A DNA stretch of 64,000 nucleotides. Origin: Cytophagales bacterium (GTDB taxonomy: Bacteria > Bacteroidota > Bacteroidia > Cytophagales > Spirosomataceae). The stretch is taken from NCBI GenBank assembly GCA_013298025.1, contig JAAFJE010000016.1, positions 1 to 64,000 of the forward strand, in the 5' to 3' direction. The notes beneath the pieces were generated by a model. It was given only the letters and a program-made list of their open reading frames with translations, did no database searches and was not told the DNA's origin. Made by a program: the position numbers and the translations under genes. Below, piece after piece: positions 42,297-50,789 of the stretch; within the stretch, counting starts at the first letter, position 1, and each line of letters opens with the position of its first letter.

Positions 42297-44492
42297 GTGA
42301 AAACTCAACATTTAATCGTATTTATTGTGTCGTTCGTTTTAGCAGGAAGCTACCAAGAAACAGTAGCGCAAAAGAAAAATATTACTTTAGAAGATATTTG
42401 GTCGAAAGGAACTTTTGCACAAAAAACCGTGCAAAGCATCAATTGGATGAAAGATGGGGCGTATTATACCGCCCTCGAAGCCAACCACATCGTGAAGCAC
42501 CAAGTGGTAACGGGTGCCGCCGTCGAAACGCTATTCGATGAAAGTGTAATGGTCGAACACTTTGGGGCAAAGTTTGATATAGCCGACTATGTACTTTCGG
42601 CCGATGAACAAAAAATCTTGATAACCACACAGCCCGAAGCCATTTATCGCCGTAGCACCAAGGTAGAAAGCTATGTGTATGATATTGCAAGTAAACAATT
42701 GACCAAATTATCGGCTGGTGGAAAACAGCTATTTCCAACCTTTTCGCCCGATGGCACAAAAATTGCTTTTGTTCGCCAAAACAACATCTACCTTGTCGAT
42801 TTAGCCACCATGACCGAAAGGGCTATCACAACCGACGGCAAATGGAACAACATCATCAATGGTGCAGCCGATTGGGTGTATGAAGAAGAATTTGGCTTTG
42901 CCAAGGCTTTTCAGTGGTCGCCCGACAGCCAAAAGTTGGCATATTATACCTTCGACGAATCGAAAGTGCCTGAATACAATATGCAAATGTGGGGCAAGCT
43001 GTATCCGACAGACTACCGATACAAATACCCCAAAGCAGGCGAAAACAATGCGGTGGTATCTATTTCGGTTTTTCATTTAGCGACCAATCAGGTGACAAAA
43101 GTAGATGTTGGAGCAGAACCCAACAAGTATATTCCTCGGATGCGTTGGACCAAAGACTCGAATGTATTGGCGGTGGTACGCCTCAACCGTACCCAAAACC
43201 GCATGGAATTGCTCCACGCCGATGCCCTTACAGGAAATACCCAAACCATTTTGGTAGAAGAAAGTCATACGTATGTTGATGTAGAAAACCTCGGCGACGA
43301 CCTCAAATATCTTGCCGATGGCAAACATTTTATCATGTCGTCTGAAAAAACAGGCTTCAAGCATTTGTACTTGTACGATATTCAGGGGCATGAAATTCGC
43401 CAGTTGACCAATGGCAAATGGGAAGTAGCCACTTTTTATGGCATCGACGAGCGTACCAATACGCTTTACTATACTTCTACCGAAATATCGCCTACCGAAA
43501 GACACCTCTACAGCCTGATGCTCGATGGCACGAATAACAGACGTTTATCGCCCGAAAGAGGAATGAACAGTGCCAATTTTAGTCCTGATTTTCAATATTT
43601 TGTCCTAAGCAATTCGTCTGCCAATAGCCCTCTGCGTGTGAGTATGTACCAAGCCAATACCGGACAATTGATAAAAGTACTGGAAGACAACACCGAGCTA
43701 CGTACTCGTTTGCAGGGCTTCAATACAACTATCAAAGAATTTACGGTCATTCGTACCGCCGACGGCATCGAGCTCAATACTTGGATGATTAAACCCAATA
43801 ATTTTAATCCGAATCAAAAATATCCTTTGTTGATGTTTGTCTATGGTGGGCCGGGTAGCCAGCAAGTATTAAATCAATACGATGCGGGGAATTTCTTTTG
43901 GTACCAATATTTAGCCCAAAAAGGCTATATTGTTGCCTGCGTTGACAACCGAGGCACGGGTGGCAGAGGTACAGAATTTAAAAAATGTACCTATCTTAAT
44001 TTGGGCAAATTAGAAGTAAACGACCAAATCCAAGCAGCTAAATATTTCGGCAATTTACCCTATATCGACAAAACCCGCATAGGTATCCAAGGCTGGTCGT
44101 ATGGCGGTTTCATGGCATCCAATTGCCTTTTCCAAGGAGCAGACGTGTTCAAGGCGGCTATTGCCGTTGCACCCGTAACCAACTGGCGTTATTACGACAC
44201 CATTTATACCGAAAGATTTTTACGCACACCACAAGAAAATCCGCAAGGATACGACGACAACTCGCCCGTGACGCACGCTGCCAAGCTCAAAGGCAATTTG
44301 CTGTTGGTACACGGTACTGGCGACGACAACGTACATTTTCAAAACGCCGTAGCCCTCGAAGATGCCCTTATCAAGGCAAACAAACAGTTTCAGACTTTTT
44401 ATTATCCTAATAAAAATCATGGCATTAGCGGCGGAAACACCCGTTTGCATTTATACACCATGATGACCAATTTCTTAGAAAAGAATTTATAA
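42297..44492 (+). CDS. S9 family peptidase (dipeptidyl peptidase IV type), GTG start
   Basis: A 731-residue secreted prolyl dipeptidase. A signal peptide VKTQHLIVFIVSFVLAG starts at the GTG 42297. The beta-propeller domain covers about residues 60-480, with the Glu pair of DPP IV in DWVYEEEFGF. The alpha/beta-hydrolase domain has GWSYGGF (Ser601), HGTGDDNVHFQN (Asp676/677) and KNHGI (His708). It cleaves Xaa-Pro from peptides in the periplasm. Longer ORF upstream has no signal peptide. Single gene. Confidence 0.92.
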   Translation: MKTQHLIVFIVSFVLAGSYQETVAQKKNITLEDIWSKGTFAQKTVQSINWMKDGAYYTALEANHIVKHQVVTGAAVETLFDESVMVEHFGAKFDIADYVLSADEQKILITTQPEAIYRRSTKVESYVYDIASKQLTKLSAGGKQLFPTFSPDGTKIAFVRQNNIYLVDLATMTERAITTDGKWNNIINGAADWVYEEEFGFAKAFQWSPDSQKLAYYTFDESKVPEYNMQMWGKLYPTDYRYKYPKAGENNAVVSISVFHLATNQVTKVDVGAEPNKYIPRMRWTKDSNVLAVVRLNRTQNRMELLHADALTGNTQTILVEESHTYVDVENLGDDLKYLADGKHFIMSSEKTGFKHLYLYDIQGHEIRQLTNGKWEVATFYGIDERTNTLYYTSTEISPTERHLYSLMLDGTNNRRLSPERGMNSANFSPDFQYFVLSNSSANSPLRVSMYQANTGQLIKVLEDNTELRTRLQGFNTTIKEFTVIRTADGIELNTWMIKPNNFNPNQKYPLLMFVYGGPGSQQVLNQYDAGNFFWYQYLAQKGYIVACVDNRGTGGRGTEFKKCTYLNLGKLEVNDQIQAAKYFGNLPYIDKTRIGIQGWSYGGFMASNCLFQGADVFKAAIAVAPVTNWRYYDTIYTERFLRTPQENPQGYDDNSPVTHAAKLKGNLLLVHGTGDDNVHFQNAVALEDALIKANKQFQTFYYPNKNHGISGGNTRLHLYTMMTNFLEKNL

Positions 44493-44681
44493 GCAAATCC
44501 CTTCAGGATAGCAAAGAGGTTGATTGCGGATATGGCTGAAAAATCGTCTAATCCGCAATCAAAAAAAATGATACAAAAGCCTATTTTTTTTCGCTCTCAT
44601 CCAAAGCCAATAAAGCCACTGCATTTTTCTACGAACACCCCTTCATACTAAGGTTTTTTCTTAAATTTTTATGAATATTTA

Positions 44682-44713
44682 TTTGTATATCGTTGTGGTA
44701 TTCAGTAATTTTG
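44682..44713 (+). promoter_or_regulatory. rplM-rpsI promoter
   Basis: TTTG (44682-44685), 20 nt, TAATTTTG (44706-44713), followed by CGTTCCC: full match to the Bacteroidota -33/-7 promoter with ideal spacing. Leader of ~112 nt to the GTG of rplM. The ~190 bp before it, after the peptidase gene, hold nothing recognised. Confidence 0.75.
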
Positions 44714-44832
44714 CGTTCCCATTTTTCGACTGGATGCCCGTTCAGCATGGAAATTAGGTAAAATCATTGACAATCAGGTGTGTTCCGTCATCTGAAATTA
44801 AGTGATTACAACATTAAACTCTAGAAAAAGAA

Positions 44833-45276
44833 GTGGATACTTTAAGTTACAAAACCATCTCAGCCAACAAAGCTACCGCAGATAAGGGATGGGTTATCGT
44901 AGATGCAGAAAACCAAATCGTAGGTCGTTTGACTTCTGAAATTGCAAAAATTTTGCGTGGTAAAAACAAGCCTAGCTTTACGCCAAACGCAGATTGCGGA
45001 GACAATGTAATTGTTATCAATGCTGATAAAGTTCGCTTTACAGGTAAAAAGTTAACAGACAAAGTGTATCTCCGTCACACAGGCTACCCAGGTGGTCAGC
45101 GTTTTGCTTCTCCAAGAGAAGTATTGGCGAAAAACCCTAAAGGTATTGTTGAATCAGCCGTAAAAGGTATGCTTCCTAAAAACCGTTTAGGCCGCCGTTT
45201 GTTCACCAACTTGTATGTATATGCAGGTTCTGAGCATCCACACGCAGCTCAACAACCAAAAGAAATCAAATTCTAA
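44833..45276 (+). CDS. rplM: 50S ribosomal protein L13, GTG start
   Basis: A 147-residue L13: WVIVDAENQIVGRLTSEIAKIL, NVIVINADKVRFTGKKL, RHTGYPGG, VKGMLPKNRLGRRLFTNLYVYAG. L13 is an early 23S rRNA-binding protein. Starts at GTG (valine codon read as Met); no ATG fits. Linked to rpsI 59 bp downstream, the usual pair. Confidence 0.97.
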   Translation: MDTLSYKTISANKATADKGWVIVDAENQIVGRLTSEIAKILRGKNKPSFTPNADCGDNVIVINADKVRFTGKKLTDKVYLRHTGYPGGQRFASPREVLAKNPKGIVESAVKGMLPKNRLGRRLFTNLYVYAGSEHPHAAQQPKEIKF

Positions 45277-45335
45277 TTAATCGTTATTTGTTGTAGTTGC
45301 TTTTCAACTATGACCAATAACTTCTCTATAAAAAA

Positions 45336-45725
45336 ATGGCAGAAGTAACAAATACATTAGGAAGAAGAAAAACGGCTGTTGCTCGCATCTACATGACTCC
45401 AGGTAAAGGCGAGATTCTTGTAAATGGTCGTGACGTTAAAGAATATTTTCCATCAGAAATTTTACAAATCATTGTAAACCAACCTTTTGCATTGACAAAA
45501 ACAGAAGGCACTTACAATGTAAAAGTAAATGTTGATGGAGGTGGCGTAAAAGGACAAGCAGAAGCTATCCGTTTGGCTATCTCTAGAGCATTGCAAGAAA
45601 TTGACAGCGAATTGCGTCCTCCATTGAAGAAAGAAGGATTCTTAACTCGTGACCCACGTATGGTTGAGCGTAAGAAACCGGGTCGCCGTAAAGCACGTCG
45701 TAGATTCCAATTCTCGAAACGTTAA
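45336..45725 (+). CDS. rpsI: 30S ribosomal protein S9
   Basis: A 129-residue S9: [20 protein letters not shown] near the N-terminus, INQPF-like VNQPFALT, and the C-terminal [17 protein letters not shown] reaching the decoding site. The full length is as expected. Confidence 0.97.
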   Translation: MAEVTNTLGRRKTAVARIYMTPGKGEILVNGRDVKEYFPSEILQIIVNQPFALTKTEGTYNVKVNVDGGGVKGQAEAIRLAISRALQEIDSELRPPLKKEGFLTRDPRMVERKKPGRRKARRRFQFSKR

Positions 45726-45862
45726 TATGCAATGTTCGGCTTATGCCTATTGGTGTATGAGCCGAATACTATTCATCAGATGGCTTGCAGTGACCGATGC
45801 CATCGATGGCTTATTTCTTATTTTTTCACAATTACTGTTGAAATATTTTCAACAAAACCAAA
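45726..45862 (+). promoter_or_regulatory. rpsI-rpsB leader with hairpins
   Basis: A 137-bp spacer with TTCGGCT/AGCCGAA arms at about 45733-45765, a second GATGGC/GCCATC pair further on and a T-rich end. It could be a ribosomal-protein leader or attenuator controlling rpsB; no known riboswitch class recognised. Confidence 0.35.
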
Positions 45863-46672
45863 ATGGCACAATTAGAATACAAAGATCTATTAGATGCTGG
45901 TGTTCACTTCGGACACTTAACGCGCAAATGGGATCCAAGAATGGCTCCATACATTTTTATGGAGAAAAATGGCATCCACATCCTTGACCTAAACAAAACG
46001 TTGGCTTGTTTAGACGAGGCTTGTGTTGCTATCAGAGCTATCGTTCGTTCTGGACGTAAAGTAATGTTCGTTGCTACAAAGAAACAAGCACAAGAAATCG
46101 TTTCTGAAGAAGCACGTCGTTTGAAAATGCCTTTCGTAACTGACCGTTGGTTGGGTGGTATGTTGACAAACTTCGCTACTGTTCGTAAATCTATCAAGAA
46201 AATGGGACAGATTGAGAAGATGTTGAAAGATGAAGAAACGTTCAAGGCATTGGCTAAACGTGAGCGTTTGATGATGACTCGTGACAAAGAGAAAATGGAA
46301 AGAGTATTGGGTGGTATCACCGACCTTACTCGTCTTCCTGCCGCTTTGTTTGTAGTTGACGTAAAACGTGAACACATTGCTGTAGCAGAAGCAAAACGTT
46401 TGGGTATCCCTGTATTTGCTATGTGCGATACAAACTCAAACCCTGATTTAGTTGACTTCCCAATTCCTGCAAACGACGATGCTTACAAATCAATTGCCTT
46501 GATTACTTTGGCTATTGGTAAGGCTATCGAAGAAGGTTTGTTGGAACGCAAGCAAGATAAAGACGAGGCTCGTTTGGCTGAAGAAGAAGAAGCAAAACGC
46601 ATCGCCGACGAAGAAGCTGCACGTGAGGCTGCTAAATTGGCTGCAAAATACGAGAAAGAAGACGAAGCCTAG
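45863..46672 (+). CDS. rpsB: 30S ribosomal protein S2
   Basis: A 269-residue S2: [71 protein letters not shown], and [19 protein letters not shown]. The C-terminal ~35 residues are a charged, Glu/Ala-rich helix, a bit longer than in E. coli. Between rpsI and tsf as in many bacteria. Confidence 0.97.
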   Translation: MAQLEYKDLLDAGVHFGHLTRKWDPRMAPYIFMEKNGIHILDLNKTLACLDEACVAIRAIVRSGRKVMFVATKKQAQEIVSEEARRLKMPFVTDRWLGGMLTNFATVRKSIKKMGQIEKMLKDEETFKALAKRERLMMTRDKEKMERVLGGITDLTRLPAALFVVDVKREHIAVAEAKRLGIPVFAMCDTNSNPDLVDFPIPANDDAYKSIALITLAIGKAIEEGLLERKQDKDEARLAEEEEAKRIADEEAAREAAKLAAKYEKEDEA

Positions 46673-46785
46673 TTTACGGGCATAATTAGGCGAAAGGCTT
46701 TGGCTATAAGCCTCCAATATCTTTTTCTGTTGTGCATTGCTACGCATCAATGCGTTAAATGCCAATAAAATAATTATTAACAATT

Positions 46786-46820
46786 GAATAGCCCATAGTT
46801 TTCTGTGGGCTATTCTGTTA
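46786..46820 (+). terminator. Hairpin in the rpsB-tsf spacer
   Basis: GAATAGCCCA, 10-nt loop, TGGGCTATTC, then TGTTAGTTTT. A weak terminator or attenuator in the 235-bp gap; no other gene is seen there. Confidence 0.5.
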
Positions 46821-46907
46821 GTTTTGGGCGGGCAAATCAACCGCATCGCTGCGTGGTGATTCCCGTGTTTTATCAATCGAAAATTTAATCTTAAAATATA
46901 CAAGACG

Positions 46908-47741
46908 ATGGCTATTACAGCAGCAGACGTTAATAAACTAAGACAAATGACAGGTGCGGGTATGATGGATTGTAAAAAAGCCCTCACCGAAGCCAATGGC
47001 GATTTTGAAGCCGCTATCGATATTCTTCGTAAAGCTGGTCAGAAAGTTGCCGCTAAACGTGCCGATAACGCAACAAACGAAGGTGTAGTGTTAATTGCAA
47101 TCAGCGAAGATGGTGCTAACGGTAAATTGCTCGCTTTGGCTTGTGAAACCGAACCAGTTTCTAAAGTAGCTGACTTTACCAACTTGGCTGCTGCTTTGTT
47201 GGAAGCCGCTGTTGCTACCAACGCTGCTACAAAAGAAGATGTGTTGGCTGCTACTTTGTCGGACGGACGCACTGCTGGCGAACATATCATTGAATTAACA
47301 GGTAAAATCGGTGAAAAAATCACTATCGCTGGCTACGAAAATGTATCGGCTGAACAAGTGGTTTCTTATGTTCACTCAAACAATAAAATTGGTGTATTGG
47401 TAGCGTTTACTAATACTTCTGGTGCCGATGTACAAGAAGTTGGTAAAGACATCGCTATGCAAATCACTGCCATGAAACCTGTTGCTTTGGATAAAGATGG
47501 TGTTGATGCCGCTACAATCGAGCGTGAAATCGAAATCGGTAAAGACCAAGCTCGTGCTGAAGGTAAGCCTGAAGCGATGTTGGAAAGAATCGCTGTAGGT
47601 AAATTGGAGAAATTCTACAAAGAATCTACTTTGTTGAACCAACAGTTTGTAAAAGATTCTTCTATCAATATCAAACAGTTGTTGGAACAAACACAAAAAG
47701 GTTTGACTATCACTGAGTTCAAACGTGTTGCTTTGGCATAA
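46908..47741 (+). CDS. tsf: Elongation factor Ts
   Basis: A 277-residue nucleotide exchange factor for EF-Tu. ITAADVNKLRQMTGAGMMDC, KKALTEANGDFEAAIDILRK at the N-terminus is the classic TDVGAGMMDCK-type region, and the core subdomains carry the usual SYVHSNNKIGVLVAF. Length is typical. Ends in a strong terminator. Confidence 0.97.
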   Translation: MAITAADVNKLRQMTGAGMMDCKKALTEANGDFEAAIDILRKAGQKVAAKRADNATNEGVVLIAISEDGANGKLLALACETEPVSKVADFTNLAAALLEAAVATNAATKEDVLAATLSDGRTAGEHIIELTGKIGEKITIAGYENVSAEQVVSYVHSNNKIGVLVAFTNTSGADVQEVGKDIAMQITAMKPVALDKDGVDAATIEREIEIGKDQARAEGKPEAMLERIAVGKLEKFYKESTLLNQQFVKDSSINIKQLLEQTQKGLTITEFKRVALA

Positions 47742-47764
47742 GCTTTTGCCTTTCGACTATTGAT

Positions 47765-47803
47765 AAAAGCCTCTTTCATGTACAACGTGAAAGAGGCTTT
47801 TTG
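47765..47803 (+). terminator. Rho-independent terminator after tsf
   Basis: AAAAGCCTCTTTCA, 9-nt loop, TGAAAGAGGCTTTT: perfect 14-bp stem. Confidence 0.9.
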
Positions 47804-47859
47804 ATTGAATGCCTATAGCTATAACCAGCTTTATCTTATTGCTAACCATCAATTTACGG

Positions 47860-48330
47860 ATGAACCAAGATTTTACCGAATCGTTTCAAGACGACCCTAA
47901 TGTACCCGAAGCGACGGTCATATACACACTTCCACAGACCAATACTATGCTTTTATTAGGGGCTTTGGGGGCTTTGCTGTATATGGTGTATTTTTTTATG
48001 CAAAGCAATTATGCGATAGGGGGATTATTACTCCTACTGGCGGCTTGGCTTACGCTTTTGTATATGCAACAAAACAAACCTCGGCCAGTGCTGATTTTAC
48101 GAAAAGATGGTTTACAAGAAATAGGCAAGCCACTCATTCCTTGGGAGTTGCTGTATGGCGTAAAAATCAAATCAGAAGTAAAAAACGATAAATATGTTGA
48201 AGCTTTGGTTTTTGCTGAAAACGGACGCATCAGAGAATTTCCGCTACATAAACTCACCATCAAATCTTGGCAACTCGAACACCTCTTGCAAGTTTACCAA
48301 GGACGATACTGGAGTGGGTTAGGGTTGTAA
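47860..48330 (+). CDS. Two-TM membrane protein, unknown
   Basis: A 156-residue protein; two close hydrophobic segments (LLLGALGALLYMVYFF and AIGGLLLLLAAWLTLLYM) after a short cytosolic start, then a beta-rich domain (~85-156; LILRKDGLQEIGKPLIPWEL) reminiscent of bacterial PH-like domains. No firm family. The ATG at 47860 is preferred to the ORF start at 47809, which overlaps the T-run of the tsf terminator region. Confidence 0.65.
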   Translation: MNQDFTESFQDDPNVPEATVIYTLPQTNTMLLLGALGALLYMVYFFMQSNYAIGGLLLLLAAWLTLLYMQQNKPRPVLILRKDGLQEIGKPLIPWELLYGVKIKSEVKNDKYVEALVFAENGRIREFPLHKLTIKSWQLEHLLQVYQGRYWSGLGL

Positions 48331-48376
48331 GAAGGATATAACACATTTTTTGCAAGGTTTTTACCTAAATATTTAT

Positions 48377-48424
48377 TTTCGCAAATTCTAGGAATTAAAA
48401 ATCTTATTTCATACATTTGCGAAA
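48377..48424 (+). promoter_or_regulatory. Promoter with inverted repeat upstream of KilA-N gene
   Basis: Perfect 10-bp inverted repeats TTTCGCAAAT (48377-48386) and ATTTGCGAAA (48415-48424) are 28 nt apart. The right copy overlaps an exact -7 box TACATTTG (48412-48419), so a protein bound there would block the promoter. Self-repression by the KilA-N product is a natural guess. Confidence 0.45.
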
Positions 48425-48441
48425 TAAAAACATTTTTAATT

Positions 48442-49323
48442 ATGGCAAAAAATAGACAGATAGAAGTAAAAGGTATTGTTATAAAAATTTCTGAGCGAAA
48501 TAATGATGATTTTATTTCTCTTACAGATGTCGCCAATGGCTTTGAAGGTGGATACACACTTGTCGAAAAGTGGATAAGAAACAAAAATACCATTGAGTTT
48601 CTTGCCGTTTGGGAACAACTGAACAACCCTAATTTTAATTCCCCCGAATTCGGGGGAATTAGAAGCGAAGCGGGGACAAATAGATTTGTCATGTCGGCAA
48701 AGCAATGGATTGAGCGGACAAATGCTATTGGTATTGTTGCGAGTGCTGGTCGTTATGGCGGAACGTATGCCCACAAAGATATAGCTCTTGAATTTTGCTC
48801 GTGGCTTAGTCCAGAGTTTAAGTTATTACTTATCAAAGAGTTCCAACGCTTAAAAATTGATGAAGCCGAAAGAACAAATGCGGAATGGGATATAAAACGT
48901 ATAGTGTCAAAAGCAAATTATCGTATTCATACAGACGCAATAAAAGAAAACATCGTACCGAATTTGACTTCTGAAAATCAAAAAAAATGGATATATGCGG
49001 AAGAAGCCGATGTTCTCAATTTGATTTTATTTGGTAAAACAGCTAAACAGTGGCAACAAGAAAACCCGAATCTTGTTTTGCAAGGCGGTAACATTCGGGA
49101 TTATGCTGATTTGCACCAGCTTACAATTTTGTCCAACTTAGAAAGTATCAATGCTTTGCTTATCAAGCAAGGTGTAGAAAAGAAAGATAGGATTTCTATT
49201 TTACACCAAACAGCAGTAGAACAAACAAAATCGTTGCAAAATTTATCGAATTACACGTTAGATAAGTTGAAAAGCCCTAATCTTAAACTTGTCGAGCAAA
49301 AACGAAATAAAGATAACGAGTAA
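48442..49323 (+). CDS. KilA-N domain DNA-binding protein
   Basis: A 293-residue protein with an N-terminal KilA-N domain (~1-130; ISLTDVANGFEGGYTLVEKW, FVMSAKQWIERTNAIGI, SAGRYGGTYAHKDIALEF, CSWLSPEFKLLLIKEFQRL). The C-terminal half (~140-293) is helical and Gln-rich, of unknown role. KilA-N domains occur in phage and other mobile-element proteins. It stands alone between tsf-linked genes and tilS; no phage gene is near, so it is an accessory insertion. A perfect 26-bp palindrome lies in its coding sequence (48636-48661). Confidence 0.88.
   Translation: MAKNRQIEVKGIVIKISERNNDDFISLTDVANGFEGGYTLVEKWIRNKNTIEFLAVWEQLNNPNFNSPEFGGIRSEAGTNRFVMSAKQWIERTNAIGIVASAGRYGGTYAHKDIALEFCSWLSPEFKLLLIKEFQRLKIDEAERTNAEWDIKRIVSKANYRIHTDAIKENIVPNLTSENQKKWIYAEEADVLNLILFGKTAKQWQQENPNLVLQGGNIRDYADLHQLTILSNLESINALLIKQGVEKKDRISILHQTAVEQTKSLQNLSNYTLDKLKSPNLKLVEQKRNKDNE
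48636..48661. repeat. Perfect 26-bp palindrome inside the KilA-N gene
   Basis: TAATTCCCCCGAA/TTCGGGGGAATTA with no spacer, encoding part of FNSPEFGGI. It is in frame and may be a mobile palindrome tolerated in the gene, or a chance result of the protein motif. Confidence 0.85.
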
Positions 49324-49373
49324 AAATTTATAAGGTCTTTTTACAATGATGGCTAACCCTAACGCAACACATT

Positions 49374-50702
49374 TTACCCCTTCATTTCAATGGTCAATAG
49401 CTTGCTAGTTTTGTCTGTCACCTTGTAGCGGTCGTCAACCCTGTGCCCAACTATCCACATAATAGAGCCGTTAGACGTAAGCACATATACCTCTTTTTTG
49501 AGATTTAAAGGTACTTTTTGGTCGGTCAAAAAATCACTGATAAGCTTTTTCTTGTTCATCCCTAAAGGACAAAACCAATCGCCTTCTTTCCATTTACGCA
49601 ATTGTAAAGGATAACGCACTTTGTCGGCATCGAGGCAAGCGGTTTTTTTCGCCGTCGGAATCTGATGATTTTCCTCTCTATCTGCTTGCTGAAATAAAAG
49701 CTGAAAATGCCCTGCTTCTACTATACTTTCGGTAGCTTCGATAACCTTACTTAAAAAATTGCTGAGGTTGCGTCGGGTAACGACCAATTCGGTGCGGTCT
49801 TTTACCAGTTCGTAGGTAGGCGATAAAAAGGTTCTGCCGGGTTCTTTATCGAAAGCCGACCAAATTTCTTGGCAATTTTGGTACGAAAAATGGTATGGTT
49901 TCAGCAGTTCGCTCAACACGATAAGTCCTTGGTTATGGGCCTGCAAAGCTTTGTAATTGAGATAAGTGGCTTGTCCGTCTGACCACACAATTTGCTTGCG
50001 TAAAAGCTCAATTTCTTGGGTAAAAATTGCTTCTACCGCCTGAATCCTCGCTACGGTTTGCTGGATGGTTTGCTCTAAATTAGGATTGATTTGTTTGAGC
50101 AAAGGCACTACTTCGTTGCGAAGCAAATTGCGTTGGTATTTGTTCGATTCGTTGGAGGAATCTTCTCGCCAAATGATTTGATTTTCAACAACATAATCAA
50201 AAATGCGTTCTTTTTCTACAAACCAAATCGGACGAATCACTGTGCCGTTTTTGATTTGTATGCCGTGCAAACCTGCAATGCCAGTGCCTTTGGTGAGGTT
50301 CAATAACACCGTTTCTAAAACGTCGTTTTGGTGATGTGCCGTTGCAACAGCCGCAAAGCCATGTTGTTGGCGTATCTGCTCAAACCAGTCGTAGCGTAAG
50401 ATACGTGCCGCCATTTGAATCGACAATTTTTCTTGTTCGGCAAAAGCCGCCGTTTGAAAAGTTGTAACAAAAAATGGTACTTTATATTTGATAGAAAGTT
50501 TTTTTACAAAAGCTTCATCTTCGTTCGATTCTTCCCCTCGCAGTCCAAAGTTGCAGTGTGCAATGGCAAAGTCTAGTTTTGCCTTACTGAATAGGTCGCA
50601 CATCACCACCGAATCCATTCCGCCACTTACGGCTAACAGTATTTTTTCGGAAGAATTTACTAATTTTTCTTTGTTAATAAACGTTAAAAACTCGTCAAGC
50701 AT
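49374..50702 (-). CDS. tilS: tRNA(Ile)-lysidine synthase TilS
   Basis: A 442-residue enzyme that puts lysine on C34 of tRNA-Ile2 so that it reads AUA. PP-loop motif SGGMDS at residues 26-31, FGLRGEESNEDEAFV, ATAHHQNDVLETVLLNLTKG, and the C-terminal TilS domains. Start ATG at 50702; the ORF extends upstream without support. Divergent from the LptA-like gene, sharing an 87-bp promoter region. Confidence 0.94.
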   Translation of the reverse strand: MLDEFLTFINKEKLVNSSEKILLAVSGGMDSVVMCDLFSKAKLDFAIAHCNFGLRGEESNEDEAFVKKLSIKYKVPFFVTTFQTAAFAEQEKLSIQMAARILRYDWFEQIRQQHGFAAVATAHHQNDVLETVLLNLTKGTGIAGLHGIQIKNGTVIRPIWFVEKERIFDYVVENQIIWREDSSNESNKYQRNLLRNEVVPLLKQINPNLEQTIQQTVARIQAVEAIFTQEIELLRKQIVWSDGQATYLNYKALQAHNQGLIVLSELLKPYHFSYQNCQEIWSAFDKEPGRTFLSPTYELVKDRTELVVTRRNLSNFLSKVIEATESIVEAGHFQLLFQQADREENHQIPTAKKTACLDADKVRYPLQLRKWKEGDWFCPLGMNKKKLISDFLTDQKVPLNLKKEVYVLTSNGSIMWIVGHRVDDRYKVTDKTSKLLTIEMKG

Positions 50703-50714
50703 GGTTTTATTGGC

Positions 50715-50749
50715 TAATTTTGTAGCTCTAAAATTATGCAACAAAGTTA
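50715..50749. promoter_or_regulatory. Overlapping divergent promoters of tilS and LptA-like gene
   Basis: Plus strand TAATTTTG (50715-50722) and minus strand TAACTTTG (50749-50742) are exact -7 boxes, 20 bp apart and facing opposite ways. -33 elements are poor. The leaders would be ~62 and ~35 nt. Confidence 0.45.
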
Positions 50750-50789
50750 CTTTAAAATACCGCAAGTTGAGGCATTTTGCCCAAGTATA

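Noticed and set aside
46490-46996. 168-codon minus-strand ORF
   Set aside because: Lies antisense to the 3' end of rpsB, the spacer and the 5' end of tsf; an artefact of those genes' codon pattern.
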